Assembly: GCA_050953285.1 (NCBI GenBank)
Contig: JBMNMK010000002.1
Coordinates: 620,001-684,000, forward strand
Length of the DNA stretch: 64,000 nt
Reading direction: 5' to 3'
Origin: Olsenella_K sp050953285
GTDB lineage: Bacteria > Actinomycetota > Coriobacteriia > Coriobacteriales > Atopobiaceae
Shown: positions 34,824-43,980 of the stretch, piece by piece
How positions within the stretch are numbered: position 1 is the stretch's first letter
Layout: each line of letters opens with the position of its first letter
The notes under the pieces: generated by a model
What the model was told of the DNA's origin: nothing
The model's input: the letters and a program-made list of their open reading frames with translations, nothing else
Databases searched by the model: none
Made by a program: the position numbers and the translations under genes

Positions 34824-35801
34824 TTACTCTGCCATCTGAGCCTGGACGGCGGTGATGGCTACAACGCCTACAATGTCGTCTGCAGAGCAGCCACGGGAGA
34901 GGTCATTTACAGGCTTGGCAATGCCTTGCAGCACAGGGCCGTAGGCCTCGGCGCCGCTGAAACGCTGAACCAGCTTATAGCCAATGTTTCCCGCCTCAAG
35001 ATCCGGGAAGATGAGAACGTTTGCATTGCCTGCGACGGTAGAGCCCGGCGCCTTAAGCTTGGCCACGGTATCGACGATGGCGGCATCCAGCTGAAGATCT
35101 CCGTCCAGCGCGAGCTCCGGTGCCTTCTCCTGTGCAAGCTTGGTGGCCTCTTGGACCTTGGTGGGAACATCGCCTTTGGCAGAGCCTTTGGTGGAGAAGG
35201 AAAGCATGGCTACCTTGGGGTCAGTTCCCATGTATGCCTTCCAGGAATTGGCAGACGCTAGGGCAATCTCAGAGAGCTCCTCGGCTGTGGGGTTGATATT
35301 CAGCGCGCAGTCAGCAAACAAGAGCGTGCCATTCTCGCCAAACTGCGTCTTGTCTGTGCACATGATGAAAAAGGCCGAGACAATCTTGGTGCCAGCGGCC
35401 GTCTTGAGGATCTGAAGCGCGGGGCGCAGCGTGTTTGCCGTGGAGTGGCAGGCGCCAGAGACCAGGCCGTCGGCATCTCCCATCTTGACCATCATGGTGC
35501 CAAAGTAGGTGGCATCGTCCATCTGCTCACGGGCTTGCTCAAGGGTGACGCCTTTCTTGGCGCGGAGCTCGGCAAACTTTTGGGCATAGGCTTCGTGCTT
35601 GTCGGAGGTCTTGGGGTCAATAACCGTAACGCCCTCCACCTTGATCTCGTTGGGGTCACCCAGAATGACCAGGTTGGCAAGACCTTCTGCCACGATCTTT
35701 TGGGCGGCCTCAATGGTGCGAGGGTCTTCACCCTCCGGCAGAACGATGGTCTTCTTGTTCTGCTTTGCCGTTGCCTTCACCTTGTCCAGAAATGCGCTCA
35801 T
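34824..35801 (-). CDS. pta: Phosphate acetyltransferase
   Basis: Makes acetyl phosphate from acetyl-CoA, feeding acetate kinase. It is 325 residues, the short Pta form without an N-terminal regulatory domain. TIVLPEGEDPRTIEAAQKI, GLVSGACHSTANTLRPAL and VAMLSFSTKGSAKGD mark the catalytic domain, and the tail holds LIFPDLEAGNIGYK. The ATG at 35801 follows AAGGAGG, an ideal ribosome site; a longer frame reaches 35864. It lies about 20.7 kb from ackA on the other strand, so the pathway is split over two transcripts. Confidence 0.95.
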   Translation of the reverse strand: MSAFLDKVKATAKQNKKTIVLPEGEDPRTIEAAQKIVAEGLANLVILGDPNEIKVEGVTVIDPKTSDKHEAYAQKFAELRAKKGVTLEQAREQMDDATYFGTMMVKMGDADGLVSGACHSTANTLRPALQILKTAAGTKIVSAFFIMCTDKTQFGENGTLLFADCALNINPTAEELSEIALASANSWKAYMGTDPKVAMLSFSTKGSAKGDVPTKVQEATKLAQEKAPELALDGDLQLDAAIVDTVAKLKAPGSTVAGNANVLIFPDLEAGNIGYKLVQRFSGAEAYGPVLQGIAKPVNDLSRGCSADDIVGVVAITAVQAQMAE

Positions 35802-35990
35802 ACGTATCCTCCTTGCTGGTTTAGGGCAAATACTTATCGGCGGGCGGCACAAGTCTCCTGCCAACTTTTCCTGACGTTGAGTATTTGGTGTAACCCTCTG
35901 TCATTATAGGGGTGCGTGCTAAAATTTTTTGGTGTTTATGGATGTCTTTGCGCATCCACCATGAAGTCGGCGAGAAAACAGAGGTTCTCA

Positions 35991-37190
35991 ATGAGTATAC
36001 AAGCCGGACTGCCTGCGGGTTTTAATCCCAGTGCGTATGACGCCATCATTGTGGGTGCAGGATATGCAGGCGCAATTTGCGCGCGTCGTCTTGCAGAGGC
36101 AGTAAACTACAAGGTTTGCATCCTTGAGCGTAGGGATCACATTGCTGGTAACGCCTATGACTACTACGATGAAGCAGGCGTCTTGGTGCATAAGTATGGT
36201 CCGCACATCTATCACACGGTAGATGACAGGGTGGACACGTTCCTCTCGCGCTTTACGGAGTGGACGCCATATCAGCACAAGGTATTGGCCAACATCCACG
36301 GTACCCTCATGCCCGTGCCGTTTAACCACCAATCGCTCAAGCTGGCATTTGGTGAAGATGAAGGTGAGCGTCTGTATCAGAAGCTCGTGGCAACCTTTGG
36401 CCAGGACAAAAAAGTCCCCATCATGGAGCTTCGAAAGACCAATGATCCAGATCTGGATAAGGTTGCGGACTATGTGTATGAGAACGTCTTTCTGCACTAC
36501 ACCATGAAGCAGTGGGGAAAGACGCCCGACCAGATTGACCCGGGCGTTATGGGCCGCGTTCCTGTGTTCATTGGCAATGATGACAGGTATTTCCCACAGG
36601 CTCCTTACCAGGGTATGCCTACTGAGGGCTACACCAAGATGTTTGAGCGCATGCTTGGACATGATCTCATTGACGTCTTCTTGAATGTGGACGCCCGTGA
36701 CATCTTTGAGATTTCTGACACCCGTCTTTCGGTGATGGGCAAGCCCTACGGCGGAGAGGTCATCTACACCGGCGCTCTCGACGAGCTCTTCCAGTTTGAC
36801 TTAGGTCCTCTGCCGTATCGTACGGTGGATATGGTATTTGAGACCTTGGATGAGGATCAGTTCCAGCCGGTGGGCACCGTCAACTACACCGTGTCAGAGA
36901 ACTTCACGCGCATCACGGAGTTCAAGAACATGACTGGACAGGTTTTGCCCGGTAAAACCACCATCATGCGTGAGTATTCTCGTACCTATCTGCCCGGTGT
37001 GGGGGAGACGCCCTACTACGTGATCAACGAGCCTGAGAACTTGGAGCTGTACAAGAAGTACCGTGAGCGTGTTGCGGGGCTTCTCAACTTCCACGTGGTT
37101 GGCCGCTTGGCGGAGTATCGCTACTACGACATGGACGGTGTTACGGCTTCTGCCTTGAACCTTTCGGACGAGCTGATCAATCAGCGCTAG
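35991..37190 (+). CDS. glf: UDP-galactopyranose mutase
   Basis: A flavoenzyme that converts UDP-galactopyranose to UDP-galactofuranose for surface polysaccharides. About 399 residues. The FAD-binding N-terminus reads YDAIIVGAGYAGAICARRLAE, followed by RDHIAGNAYDY and KYGPHIYHT, which are hallmark Glf motifs. The C-terminal part has EYSRTYLPG and FHVVGRLAEYRYYDMDG. ATG 35991 is preferred over the upstream in-frame start region. It precedes a glycosyltransferase gene, with a terminator-like hairpin between them, so they may be only partly co-transcribed. Galactofuranose in the cell surface is likely. Confidence 0.96.
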   Translation: MSIQAGLPAGFNPSAYDAIIVGAGYAGAICARRLAEAVNYKVCILERRDHIAGNAYDYYDEAGVLVHKYGPHIYHTVDDRVDTFLSRFTEWTPYQHKVLANIHGTLMPVPFNHQSLKLAFGEDEGERLYQKLVATFGQDKKVPIMELRKTNDPDLDKVADYVYENVFLHYTMKQWGKTPDQIDPGVMGRVPVFIGNDDRYFPQAPYQGMPTEGYTKMFERMLGHDLIDVFLNVDARDIFEISDTRLSVMGKPYGGEVIYTGALDELFQFDLGPLPYRTVDMVFETLDEDQFQPVGTVNYTVSENFTRITEFKNMTGQVLPGKTTIMREYSRTYLPGVGETPYYVINEPENLELYKKYRERVAGLLNFHVVGRLAEYRYYDMDGVTASALNLSDELINQR

Positions 37191-37207
37191 TCTCAGAGTG
37201 AACGAGG

Positions 37208-37236
37208 GCCGTCGCGTGGCGCGGCGGCTTTTCTTT
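37208..37236 (+). terminator. Terminator between glf and the glycosyltransferase gene
   Basis: A 9-bp GC-rich stem (37208-37216 with 37220-37228), one G-T pair, and a T-rich run after it. Readthrough into the next gene is possible because it starts only 16 bases later. Confidence 0.75.
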
Positions 37237-37251
37237 TAGGGGATCTTACCT

Positions 37252-38286
37252 ATGAATAAAACTCTCAGCTTTGCTATCCCGTGCTATAACTCAGCCGAAT
37301 ACATGGATCACTGCATCTCTTCTATCCTAGAAGGCAGCAGTTTTGCAGAAGATGTTGAGATCATTGTGGTAGACGACGGCTCAACCAAAGATGACACGTA
37401 TGCAAAAGCTCAGGCGTGGGAGCAAAAATACCCCAGCATTGTAAAGGCTGTTCACCAGGAAAATGGTGGACACGGCATGGCGGTACTGAAGGGGCTTGAG
37501 AACGCCCGCGGGGCGTATTTTAAGGTAGTTGATTCTGACGACTGGGTGGATGGTGACGCGCTTAAGCAGTTGCTTGCCAAGCTCAGGTCTTTTATCGCCT
37601 ATGAGATAGATGTGGACTTGGTGATCACCAACTACGTGTATGAACACGTGGAGGACAACACGCAAAAAGTGGTTGACTACGGCTTTGCGGTGCCTAAGAA
37701 CAAGGTCATCAGCTGGGATCAGATTGGACACTTTAACCTGTCACAGAATCTGCTCATGCACTCGCTGTGCTATCGTACGGAGATTTTGAAAGACGGCGGC
37801 GTACCCATGCCGGCGCATACGTTCTACGTGGACAATATCTACGCGTACGTGCCGCTGCCGAGATGTAAAAAGTTGTACTATCTGCCCGTGGATCTCTACC
37901 GCTATTTTATTGGGAGAGAAGATCAAAGTGTGAATGAATCGGTCATGGTGAGCCGGATAGACCAGCAGTTGCGGATCACTCGTATCATGATGCATGCCTA
38001 CCACTTGTACACGGATGTGACCAGCCCTAAGCTGCGCGCCTACATGATGGGATACTTCACGCTGATGATGGCAGTGAGCTCCATTTTCTCCAAGCTTTCC
38101 GATGCGCCGGATGCTAAGGAGAACTTGGCGGATCTGTGGCGTGAACTCAAGAGCTACGACCAGCGCATGTATCTACGGGTGAGATATGGCCTTGTTGGTA
38201 TCTACTCCAACCTGCCTAAAGCCGGCGGGGAGAAGGCCACCATTATCATCTACCGTATTGCGCAGAAATTGGTGAAGTTCAATTAG
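37252..38286 (+). CDS. Family 2 glycosyltransferase
   Basis: About 344 residues. The GT-A fold is visible at the N-terminus: LSFAIPCYNSAEYMDHCI, EIIVVDDGSTKDDTY and YFKVVDSDDWVDGDAL, which contains the metal-binding DxD. The rest is alpha-helical, with no clear transmembrane segment, so it acts on the cytosolic face. Being next to glf, it may transfer galactofuranose or another sugar to a surface glycan; this is inference from position. A terminator follows at 38354-38381. Confidence 0.92.
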   Translation: MNKTLSFAIPCYNSAEYMDHCISSILEGSSFAEDVEIIVVDDGSTKDDTYAKAQAWEQKYPSIVKAVHQENGGHGMAVLKGLENARGAYFKVVDSDDWVDGDALKQLLAKLRSFIAYEIDVDLVITNYVYEHVEDNTQKVVDYGFAVPKNKVISWDQIGHFNLSQNLLMHSLCYRTEILKDGGVPMPAHTFYVDNIYAYVPLPRCKKLYYLPVDLYRYFIGREDQSVNESVMVSRIDQQLRITRIMMHAYHLYTDVTSPKLRAYMMGYFTLMMAVSSIFSKLSDAPDAKENLADLWRELKSYDQRMYLRVRYGLVGIYSNLPKAGGEKATIIIYRIAQKLVKFN

Positions 38287-38353
38287 CCGCCGCGCCGTGA
38301 AGTTTAACTAGGTGTCGCTAAGCTTGCCAGAACCTTGCAAATTGCAGCAAAAA

Positions 38354-38381
38354 ACGAGCCTGAGGCTTTCCTCAGGCTCGT
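38354..38381. terminator. Bidirectional terminator after the glycosyltransferase
   Basis: A perfect 12-bp stem, ACGAGCCTGAGG (38354-38365) with CCTCAGGCTCGT (38370-38381), CTTT loop, with A run on the left and T run on the right. It serves the glycosyltransferase and the convergent peptidase gene. Confidence 0.9.
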
Positions 38382-38442
38382 ATGTTTTAAGCATGCTTCT
38401 TGTTATTGGCGCAGCGTCTGCTTAGTGCTGCGCGCGGCTGGC

Positions 38443-39432
38443 TTAAAGGTCGCATGCGGCAATAAGGCCGTAGGCGCTTTGAGCGTGCCGGGCGCCGTTT
38501 GCAATTGCCTGTTCAAGCGCGCGGGTGGCCAACATGCCTACGGCATCGGGGGCTGCTGGGACATCTCCTGTTGCCATAACAAAAATGGTGTCGCCGTCTG
38601 ATGTGGTGTGTGTCGGCCTGATGGCGTGGGCGTAGGCGTCCGCACACATCTGAGCCACTTTGGTTGCCTGCGCTTTGGTGAGCCGAGCATTGGTTACCAC
38701 GCACGAGATGGTGGTATTGGTTCTGTCGGGGACAGAAGAGAACATGGAGCTCTCATTGGCAGAGATGACCAGCTCTTCGGTATCCACAATGTGCGTGTGC
38801 GTCTCATCTAGGGTGCCAGCAATGGGCAGCTGTGTCTCGGGGTCCAAGACGTTTCCCAACGCGTTTACCGCGCTCACGGCTCCACAGATGAGATCATGTG
38901 ACGTGAGGACCGCCTGGCCCAATCCGGATTTCATGGTGCGCTCACGCCCTGCAATCTTTCCCACACTGCAGCCGGTACCTGCGCCGACATTGCCCTGCTC
39001 AAGTGGCCCCGCGTGCTCTGTGAGTGCGCGCTTGCATGCATCAGCTCCGTCGCGTGCGGTAGGCCTGGTGTGGGTATCTCCTACAGGAAGATCAAATAAG
39101 CATGCGCTGGAAACAATGGGCACCACGCCGCAGCCCACATCAATGCCAATGTGGTGGCGCTCCAACTCTTCTGCCACACCACATGCGGCAGCAAGGCCAT
39201 AGGCAGATCCGCCGGAGAGCACCACTGCATGCAGCACATCTACGGTTTCCTCTGGCCGCAAAAGATCCGTCTCACGCGTAGCGGGAGAGCCACCGCGAAC
39301 ATCCACACCACCCGTGGCGCCCTTGGGACAAACGATGACCGTACAGCCCGATCCACCTTCTGCACGTGTGGTGTGAGCTGCAAAGATACCAGGGATATCA
39401 GTAATGTCTGTCACGGTGCGTTGTTCATTCAT
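38443..39432 (-). CDS. P1 family peptidase (DmpA/aminopeptidase-like)
   Basis: About 329 residues. P1 peptidases are N-terminal nucleophile enzymes that mature by cutting themselves. The N-terminus reads DITDIPGIFAAHTTRAEGGSG and later GGSAYGLAAACGV, and the cleavage region is GNVGAGTGCSVGK, where a Thr or Ser usually acts as nucleophile. The exact nucleophile cannot be set from sequence alone. The family includes D-amino-acid or beta-aminopeptidases. ATG 39432 follows AAAGG; the upstream frame is open. It lies just after the maf gene on the same strand. Confidence 0.9.
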   Translation of the reverse strand: MNEQRTVTDITDIPGIFAAHTTRAEGGSGCTVIVCPKGATGGVDVRGGSPATRETDLLRPEETVDVLHAVVLSGGSAYGLAAACGVAEELERHHIGIDVGCGVVPIVSSACLFDLPVGDTHTRPTARDGADACKRALTEHAGPLEQGNVGAGTGCSVGKIAGRERTMKSGLGQAVLTSHDLICGAVSAVNALGNVLDPETQLPIAGTLDETHTHIVDTEELVISANESSMFSSVPDRTNTTISCVVTNARLTKAQATKVAQMCADAYAHAIRPTHTTSDGDTIFVMATGDVPAAPDAVGMLATRALEQAIANGARHAQSAYGLIAACDL

Positions 39433-39478
39433 TATGCGGGCCTTTCTGCTCCTGAACTCGTTGTTGCACGACGCACGG

Positions 39479-40120
39479 CTATGCAGGTTCTTGCCCCTTG
39501 CGTGCAAGGTGGGCGAGAAGCGCCGGCAGCGTGTGCGTTACGGCGCCAGCTTGCTGCTCAAGTCTGGCTAATTCTCTCACCACGTGAGCCATTGGAAGTC
39601 CAACGACATTATCCCACGCACCGTCTATCTTCTTCACAAAGAGCGAAGCAGCACCTTGTATGCCATAGGCGCCCGCCTTGTCCATTGGCTCTCCCGTGGC
39701 AATGTAGGCTGCAATCTCATCTGCGCTGAGCTCAAAAAACGTCACATCTGTCGTGTCGCAAAATGTGAGCTCACGTGGTGTATCTGCTGCAGGAACCATG
39801 AGGCAGACACCTGTTGACACATGGTGCGTCTTGCCAGAGAGCGCTTCTAGCATGGCCGCCGCGCCGGCGACCCCCTGTGGCTTTCCCAAGATGGTGCCAT
39901 CATCGGTCCAGACGATGGTGTCTGCCGCCAGCAGTGATTCACGGCCGCTGCTTTTGGCCCACACGGCGTGCGCCTTCATCTCTGCCAGGCGACTCACCAG
40001 CGCGCGGGGTTTTTCGCCCGCTTGGTGCGTCTCATCAACGTCTGCCGGAATGATAGTGATGTCATAACCTGCTCGCTGGAGCAGCTCTTTTCTTCGTGGT
40101 GATGCTGATGCCAGAATCAT
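39479..40120 (-). CDS. Maf family nucleotide pyrophosphatase
   Basis: Hydrolyses non-canonical or modified nucleoside triphosphates. About 213 residues. The N-terminal MILASASPRRKELLQRAGY, the catalytic LLAADTIVWTDDGTILGKP and the C-terminal GAYGIQGAASLFVKKIDG are all family marks. The C-terminal extension beyond about residue 200 is variable. Maf homologues have also been linked to septum formation. It starts at ATG 40120 and is followed by the peptidase gene. This is the standard dTTP/UTP-type Maf shape, but the substrate is not certain. Confidence 0.93.
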   Translation of the reverse strand: MILASASPRRKELLQRAGYDITIIPADVDETHQAGEKPRALVSRLAEMKAHAVWAKSSGRESLLAADTIVWTDDGTILGKPQGVAGAAAMLEALSGKTHHVSTGVCLMVPAADTPRELTFCDTTDVTFFELSADEIAAYIATGEPMDKAGAYGIQGAASLFVKKIDGAWDNVVGLPMAHVVRELARLEQQAGAVTHTLPALLAHLARKGQEPA

Positions 40121-40144
40121 ATGACTCCCGAGTCTCTATACAAA

Positions 40145-40172
40145 GAGCACCTCTGCCAAGGCAAAGGTGCTC
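40145..40172 (-). terminator. Terminator hairpin of the ferredoxin gene
   Basis: GAGCACCT (40145-40152) pairs with AGGTGCTC (40165-40172), extended by TGCC/GGCA inside the loop. Short T-rich run on the minus strand. It precedes maf in the same direction. Confidence 0.65.
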
Positions 40173-40219
40173 CCAATCACTTCATAAGAAGTGCGTCGCA
40201 CGTGGCTACGCCAACGTGG

Positions 40220-40402
40220 CTACTCCAGCGTAATGGCTGCAACGGGGCAGTTGTCGCACGCCTCCTGAGCGGTGTCCTCAGCGTCAGCGGGAACCTCTTC
40301 CACAGCCTCTGCCACGCCAGAATCACCAATGGTGAAGACCTCAGGGCAAGTGGACTCACACAGACCGCAGCCGATGCAATCCTCGGAAACAGTTGCCTTC
40401 AT
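40220..40402 (-). CDS. 4Fe-4S ferredoxin
   Basis: A 60-residue ferredoxin. It carries CIGCGLCESTCPEVF (CxxCxxC...CP) at the N-terminus and CDNCPVAAI at the C-terminus, which together ligate one cluster; a second cluster is not obvious. The acidic middle (AVEEVPADAEDTAQEAC) is typical. It donates or accepts electrons in fermentation, for example with pyruvate oxidoreductase, although no partner is next to it. The end of the gene has a small direct repeat, ACGTGGCTAC, at about 40199 and 40214. Confidence 0.94.
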   Translation of the reverse strand: MKATVSEDCIGCGLCESTCPEVFTIGDSGVAEAVEEVPADAEDTAQEACDNCPVAAITLE

Positions 40403-40576
40403 GATATATTCCTCTCACTTAGTCTTGGGCCCCTTACCCAAGTGCTTCTTACTTTTTACTCCTCTAAGAAAATTTGTCTACCCCTAAAATGACAAATTGG
40501 AATTTGTGTACGCTTTTTCAGCTTGACCCCTTTTTGACGGCATGTTTAGGCGAGAAAATCCATTCTCTTGAAACAG

Positions 40577-40621
40577 CTGCGTGCTGTGCGCCGTGCGCTG
40601 CGTGCGGTGCGCTGCGTGAGC
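40577..40621. repeat. Imperfect tandem repeats in the ferredoxin-VOC spacer
   Basis: Units like GCTGCGTG and GTGCGCTGCGTG are repeated in about 45 bases, just downstream of the VOC gene stop. The rest of the 230-base spacer holds the ferredoxin promoter region and one GGCGAGAA site (40549); I see nothing else. Confidence 0.6.
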
Positions 40622-40633
40622 GGGTGGCCGCGG

Positions 40634-41017
40634 CTAGACGGTGAGCTCAATCTGGTTACCCTCAAAGCCGACAATGCAGGACTCGTAGTAGCCGTCGCCG
40701 GTGGTTCTGGGGCCAGATACCACGCTGTACCCGTCATCTTGCAGCCTGCGCGTGAGTGCGTCGACGGCATCGGCGCTGCCCAGGCTCATGGCAATGTGGA
40801 TATAGCCCGTGTGCGCAAGGTTCTTCTCGCCCGTTTGCATGTGGGGCTTATTCATGATCTCAAGCCGAGCGCCATCGTCGAAGGTCAAGAAATATGACCT
40901 GAAGTCCGTCGTGGGGTTGTGGTAGCCGCTGTTGGCCTGCGCGTCAAAGTAGGTCTCAAAGAAGTTTTTGGCGCCTTCCAGATCTTCGACGTAGAGGGCT
41001 ATGTGCTCAATCTTCAT
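40634..41017 (-). CDS. VOC (glyoxalase/dioxygenase superfamily) protein
   Basis: About 127 residues. The N-terminal IEHIALYVEDLEGAKNFFETY and the C-terminal GYYESCIVGFEGNQIELTV are the two halves of the VOC fold. The metal ligands His (HIALYV) and Glu (IELTV) fit this superfamily. The substrate is not known; some relatives detoxify methylglyoxal or fosfomycin. The start at ATG 41017 is supported by AAAGGAATCCC. It follows the phosphodiesterase gene on the same strand by about 20 bases and is probably co-transcribed with it. Confidence 0.88.
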   Translation of the reverse strand: MKIEHIALYVEDLEGAKNFFETYFDAQANSGYHNPTTDFRSYFLTFDDGARLEIMNKPHMQTGEKNLAHTGYIHIAMSLGSADAVDALTRRLQDDGYSVVSGPRTTGDGYYESCIVGFEGNQIELTV

Positions 41018-41036
41018 GGGATTCCTTTCTGCTGGG

Positions 41037-42815
41037 CTACCGTATCCAATAGAGCACCTTGCCCAAGATGCGCTCTTGGATGGTTCTATCCTGCATGTCA
41101 CGTTTCATGTTTTGCGCCAGCGCCACCTCGTCGGTGATGATGCCGTCGGCATAGCCGTTGAGCTGGGTGTCGAGCGCTTCATCTGAGTTGACCGTCCAGA
41201 CGTAGCAGCGCTTATTGCTGAGCTTGATGGTATCTATCATGGGTTCTGTGGCAAGCTGCTCCTCTATGATGAGATCGTCTACATTTAAGGCGCCTACCTG
41301 GCCATAGCTTAAGAAGTAGAGATATCCCGTCTCAAATTCTGGATAGGTGCGCTCTGCATAGTCCACCACCTCGTAGTTGAGGGAGATGAGCGCCACATCG
41401 TGCACCATATCATGCTCTTTCACCATGCGTACAACATCATCTACCATGCGCGCATCGGCGGTTTTGCCTTTGAGCTCAATAAAAAGTTTTATGTGACAGG
41501 AGCGGGATTGCTCCAGGAGTTCTTCTAAGGTGGGCACGCGCGCGCCATCGGCGCCGCTGAGCTCTTGAATCTCTGCCAATGTCATGTCTTGAGGGCGCTT
41601 ATTGACACCATAGAGACGTTTGAACGTGGTGTCGTGCTGGATGATATAGGCGCCGTCTGCAGTGCGCTGTACGTCTGTTTCTGCACCAAAAGCTCCATGT
41701 CTGCTGGCAAGCAAGATACCTTCTGGCGAGTTTTCTTGAGCCAACGTACCACCCGCGCGGTGAGCAATGATCCCAACAGAGCTTGTGGCAGGAAAGATCT
41801 CATCGACATATGTGGTCAGAAGCGCAGAAATTCCCACCAGCACAAGCGCGCATGCCGCAAGCTGTGCCAAGCGGACACCACGCCGCTGCTGGGACTGTCG
41901 CATGAGCGTTACGGGCGCGTCTCTCTCATAGCTCAGAAAAAGGCGTGTCAGCTCAAGGATGAGCAAGGGAGTCACAACCAGAGACGCCAGATAGATGAGG
42001 GCGCCCACACAGATACCTAAGAGCACAGCCACAAAGATTCTTATCGGGCCCCACGCGAGTTCTGGTAAGACAAGAGCAGCAAGCGTGGCAATAATGACGG
42101 GCACCAGTATAACAAGCGTCAATACAAGCGAGAAGAACAACAGGTGACAGATGCAACGCTTCCAGTGATGCTGCATGAGGCGGCGCGCCATACCAAGTGC
42201 CTCTTTGGGGTGTACTTGCCTCAGGACGATAACATGAAACGTGAAGACGTAGCGGATGCACACCACGGTGGCGCTTATGATAACGGCGCAGTATATGGCC
42301 AAGTAGAGAGGTTTATCAAAGATTACGGACGTGACGAAATCTGGCACTTTGAGCGTGCGCGTTACCGACACGCTCAATCCGAGGCCTGTCAAAGGAGCAA
42401 TGAGGGATACAAAAAGTACCAGAAGGATGCCTTGAGGGTTGGCAAACAGAGGAAGCGTGCGTGCACTCTCCTGTAAAAGCTCCCAGGTGCTGGTGGGCTT
42501 ATTGGAGAGCACCTTATCCGCAAAAATGATTTTAAGATTGATATCAAAGACCGTATAGAGTGAAAGCGCCAAAATGCCCAACGCAATGAGCGCATAGCCC
42601 TGCCAGGTGGTGAACATAAATCCAAAAGAGCCCGACGTGATGGCAGGATGTCCTGTGCTTAAGAGCAGAAATGAGCCCAGGTGCTTGAGGCCGAGCATCA
42701 CCACGCCCATGGTGATGCTCGATACAAGTTGGTAGTAAATAATGCCTGGTATGGTGCTGATATATGCGCCTATGTGTGAGGCACTCAAACGCGGACTGTA
42801 TGCACGATGACCCAT
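41037..42815 (-). CDS. Membrane glycerophosphodiester phosphodiesterase
   Basis: About 592 residues. The N-terminal half is a membrane domain with roughly eight transmembrane segments. The C-terminal half is the GDPD domain, with GIIAHRAGGTLAQENSPEGI (catalytic HR and E), AETDVQRTADGAYIIQHDTT and LFIELKG. This fusion cuts glycerophosphodiesters, perhaps in lipid or lipoteichoic acid turnover at the membrane. The ATG at 42815 is preferred; a TTG at 42845 inside the upstream gene is the alternative. The stop of the TMEM175 gene lies only 14 bases before it. Confidence 0.9.
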   Translation of the reverse strand: MGHRAYSPRLSASHIGAYISTIPGIIYYQLVSSITMGVVMLGLKHLGSFLLLSTGHPAITSGSFGFMFTTWQGYALIALGILALSLYTVFDINLKIIFADKVLSNKPTSTWELLQESARTLPLFANPQGILLVLFVSLIAPLTGLGLSVSVTRTLKVPDFVTSVIFDKPLYLAIYCAVIISATVVCIRYVFTFHVIVLRQVHPKEALGMARRLMQHHWKRCICHLLFFSLVLTLVILVPVIIATLAALVLPELAWGPIRIFVAVLLGICVGALIYLASLVVTPLLILELTRLFLSYERDAPVTLMRQSQQRRGVRLAQLAACALVLVGISALLTTYVDEIFPATSSVGIIAHRAGGTLAQENSPEGILLASRHGAFGAETDVQRTADGAYIIQHDTTFKRLYGVNKRPQDMTLAEIQELSGADGARVPTLEELLEQSRSCHIKLFIELKGKTADARMVDDVVRMVKEHDMVHDVALISLNYEVVDYAERTYPEFETGYLYFLSYGQVGALNVDDLIIEEQLATEPMIDTIKLSNKRCYVWTVNSDEALDTQLNGYADGIITDEVALAQNMKRDMQDRTIQERILGKVLYWIR

Positions 42816-42828
42816 GTGAGAGTCTACT

Positions 42829-43392
42829 TTAGTTGCTCTGCTCAACGTCTGGCATGATCCAAAGTATTGCTATGAGGATATAGAGCACATACGTTGCAGG
42901 GACAAATATGAAAGAAAGTGCCAAGCAAAGAGCATAGCCTATTACTGTGAGAAGATTCTTGCGCGTCTTAAAAATAACGGTGAAGAGATTATCCATAGTG
43001 CCTTGGGCATGACGGATAGTCATGTCGAGCACTTGATAGCCAAAAGCACTTAGTAAGATGACTAGGCTGTAGAAAAAGACAGGCGCAGGGGCAAAGCCTG
43101 TATTGGATGCCCATGCCGTGGCAAAGGGGATGAGAGAGACAAAAAACATCCAGAGCAGGTTTGCCCACAGCGCGCGGCCACAGACGTGATCTGTTCTTAC
43201 CAGCAGTCGGTGGTGATTGACCCAATATATGCCAATGTAGGTATAGCTCACTACATAGCCAATAAATGTTGGTACCACTTCAAGCAGACTTGAAAAAGAA
43301 GCATCTGTTGGCGCAGACATTTCTAAGACCATGATGGTGATAATGATGGCAAGTACGCCATCGCTAAAAGCCTCAAGACGAGATTTACTCAT
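42829..43392 (-). CDS. TMEM175-like potassium channel
   Basis: 187 residues and six predicted transmembrane helices. The first helix carries RLEAFSDGVLAIIITIMVLE, and the R...FSD motif is the signature of bacterial TMEM175 channels, which conduct potassium as tetramers. The following segments (VSYTYIGIYWVNHHRLL, LWANLLWMFFVSLIPF) match the family. It starts at ATG 43392, with about 400 bases of AT-rich intergenic DNA before it. It is upstream of, and nearly overlapping, the membrane phosphodiesterase gene; a shared role in membrane physiology is guesswork. Confidence 0.93.
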   Translation of the reverse strand: MSKSRLEAFSDGVLAIIITIMVLEMSAPTDASFSSLLEVVPTFIGYVVSYTYIGIYWVNHHRLLVRTDHVCGRALWANLLWMFFVSLIPFATAWASNTGFAPAPVFFYSLVILLSAFGYQVLDMTIRHAQGTMDNLFTVIFKTRKNLLTVIGYALCLALSFIFVPATYVLYILIAILWIMPDVEQSN

Positions 43393-43795
43393 AGATTCCT
43401 CCAGGTTTAGGTCAAGAAGTGTTTGAACAGTTCAGTACATACAATGCACTTGTTATTGTATAGAACATAAGGCAGTTATGATTGAACCATGAGTGCTCGC
43501 CCATGGCATGGATAAGATGCATAGGTAACACTCGTATACGATTAAAGTACGCATATATGAAGTTTTCTATCTTGCGGCCAAACAGCAGCCTTAAATGATT
43601 AGCAAAGCTGGAAAACTGGCTACGAGTATTCTATAAAGGCAAATGATATAAAGAATCTGAAATAACTTTAAGTAATCTGATGCAACGTTAGTGATATAAA
43701 AATATACTGAAAGACAGTAAGCTTGCTCGGTGCACCCAATAGTCTCTGTGTTTAGGCGCGCTGGTAGAAGAGTGCAGATAGAAAGGACCTGCATC
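43393..43795. other. Divergent promoter region before the giant adhesin
   Basis: About 400 AT-rich bases between the TMEM175 gene (minus) and the adhesin (plus). It must hold promoters for both. I see no open frame, tRNA or clear operator, apart from the ribosome site at 43781 before the TTG start. Confidence 0.5.
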
Positions 43796-43971
43796 TTGAA
43801 CGGCACCGTAAAGCAGTATCAAAAAAATGCTCTAAACGATTGCGTATCGGCCTACACACAGCATCGTGCTCACTTGAAAAAGTTTGTTCTCGCAGCATGT
43901 GTCATGATATTTTTGGCCCTTGTGTCAGCGCCGCACTTGGGCTTTTCTCTTACCTCAGAAGTATATGATGC

Positions 43972-43980
43972 GGGGGGGGG
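43972..43980 (+). repeat. Nine-G homopolymer in the adhesin gene
   Basis: Nine consecutive G fall just after the signal peptide codons. Loss or gain of one base would shift the frame near the N-terminus, a typical design for phase-variable surface proteins. The present length is in frame. Confidence 0.85.
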
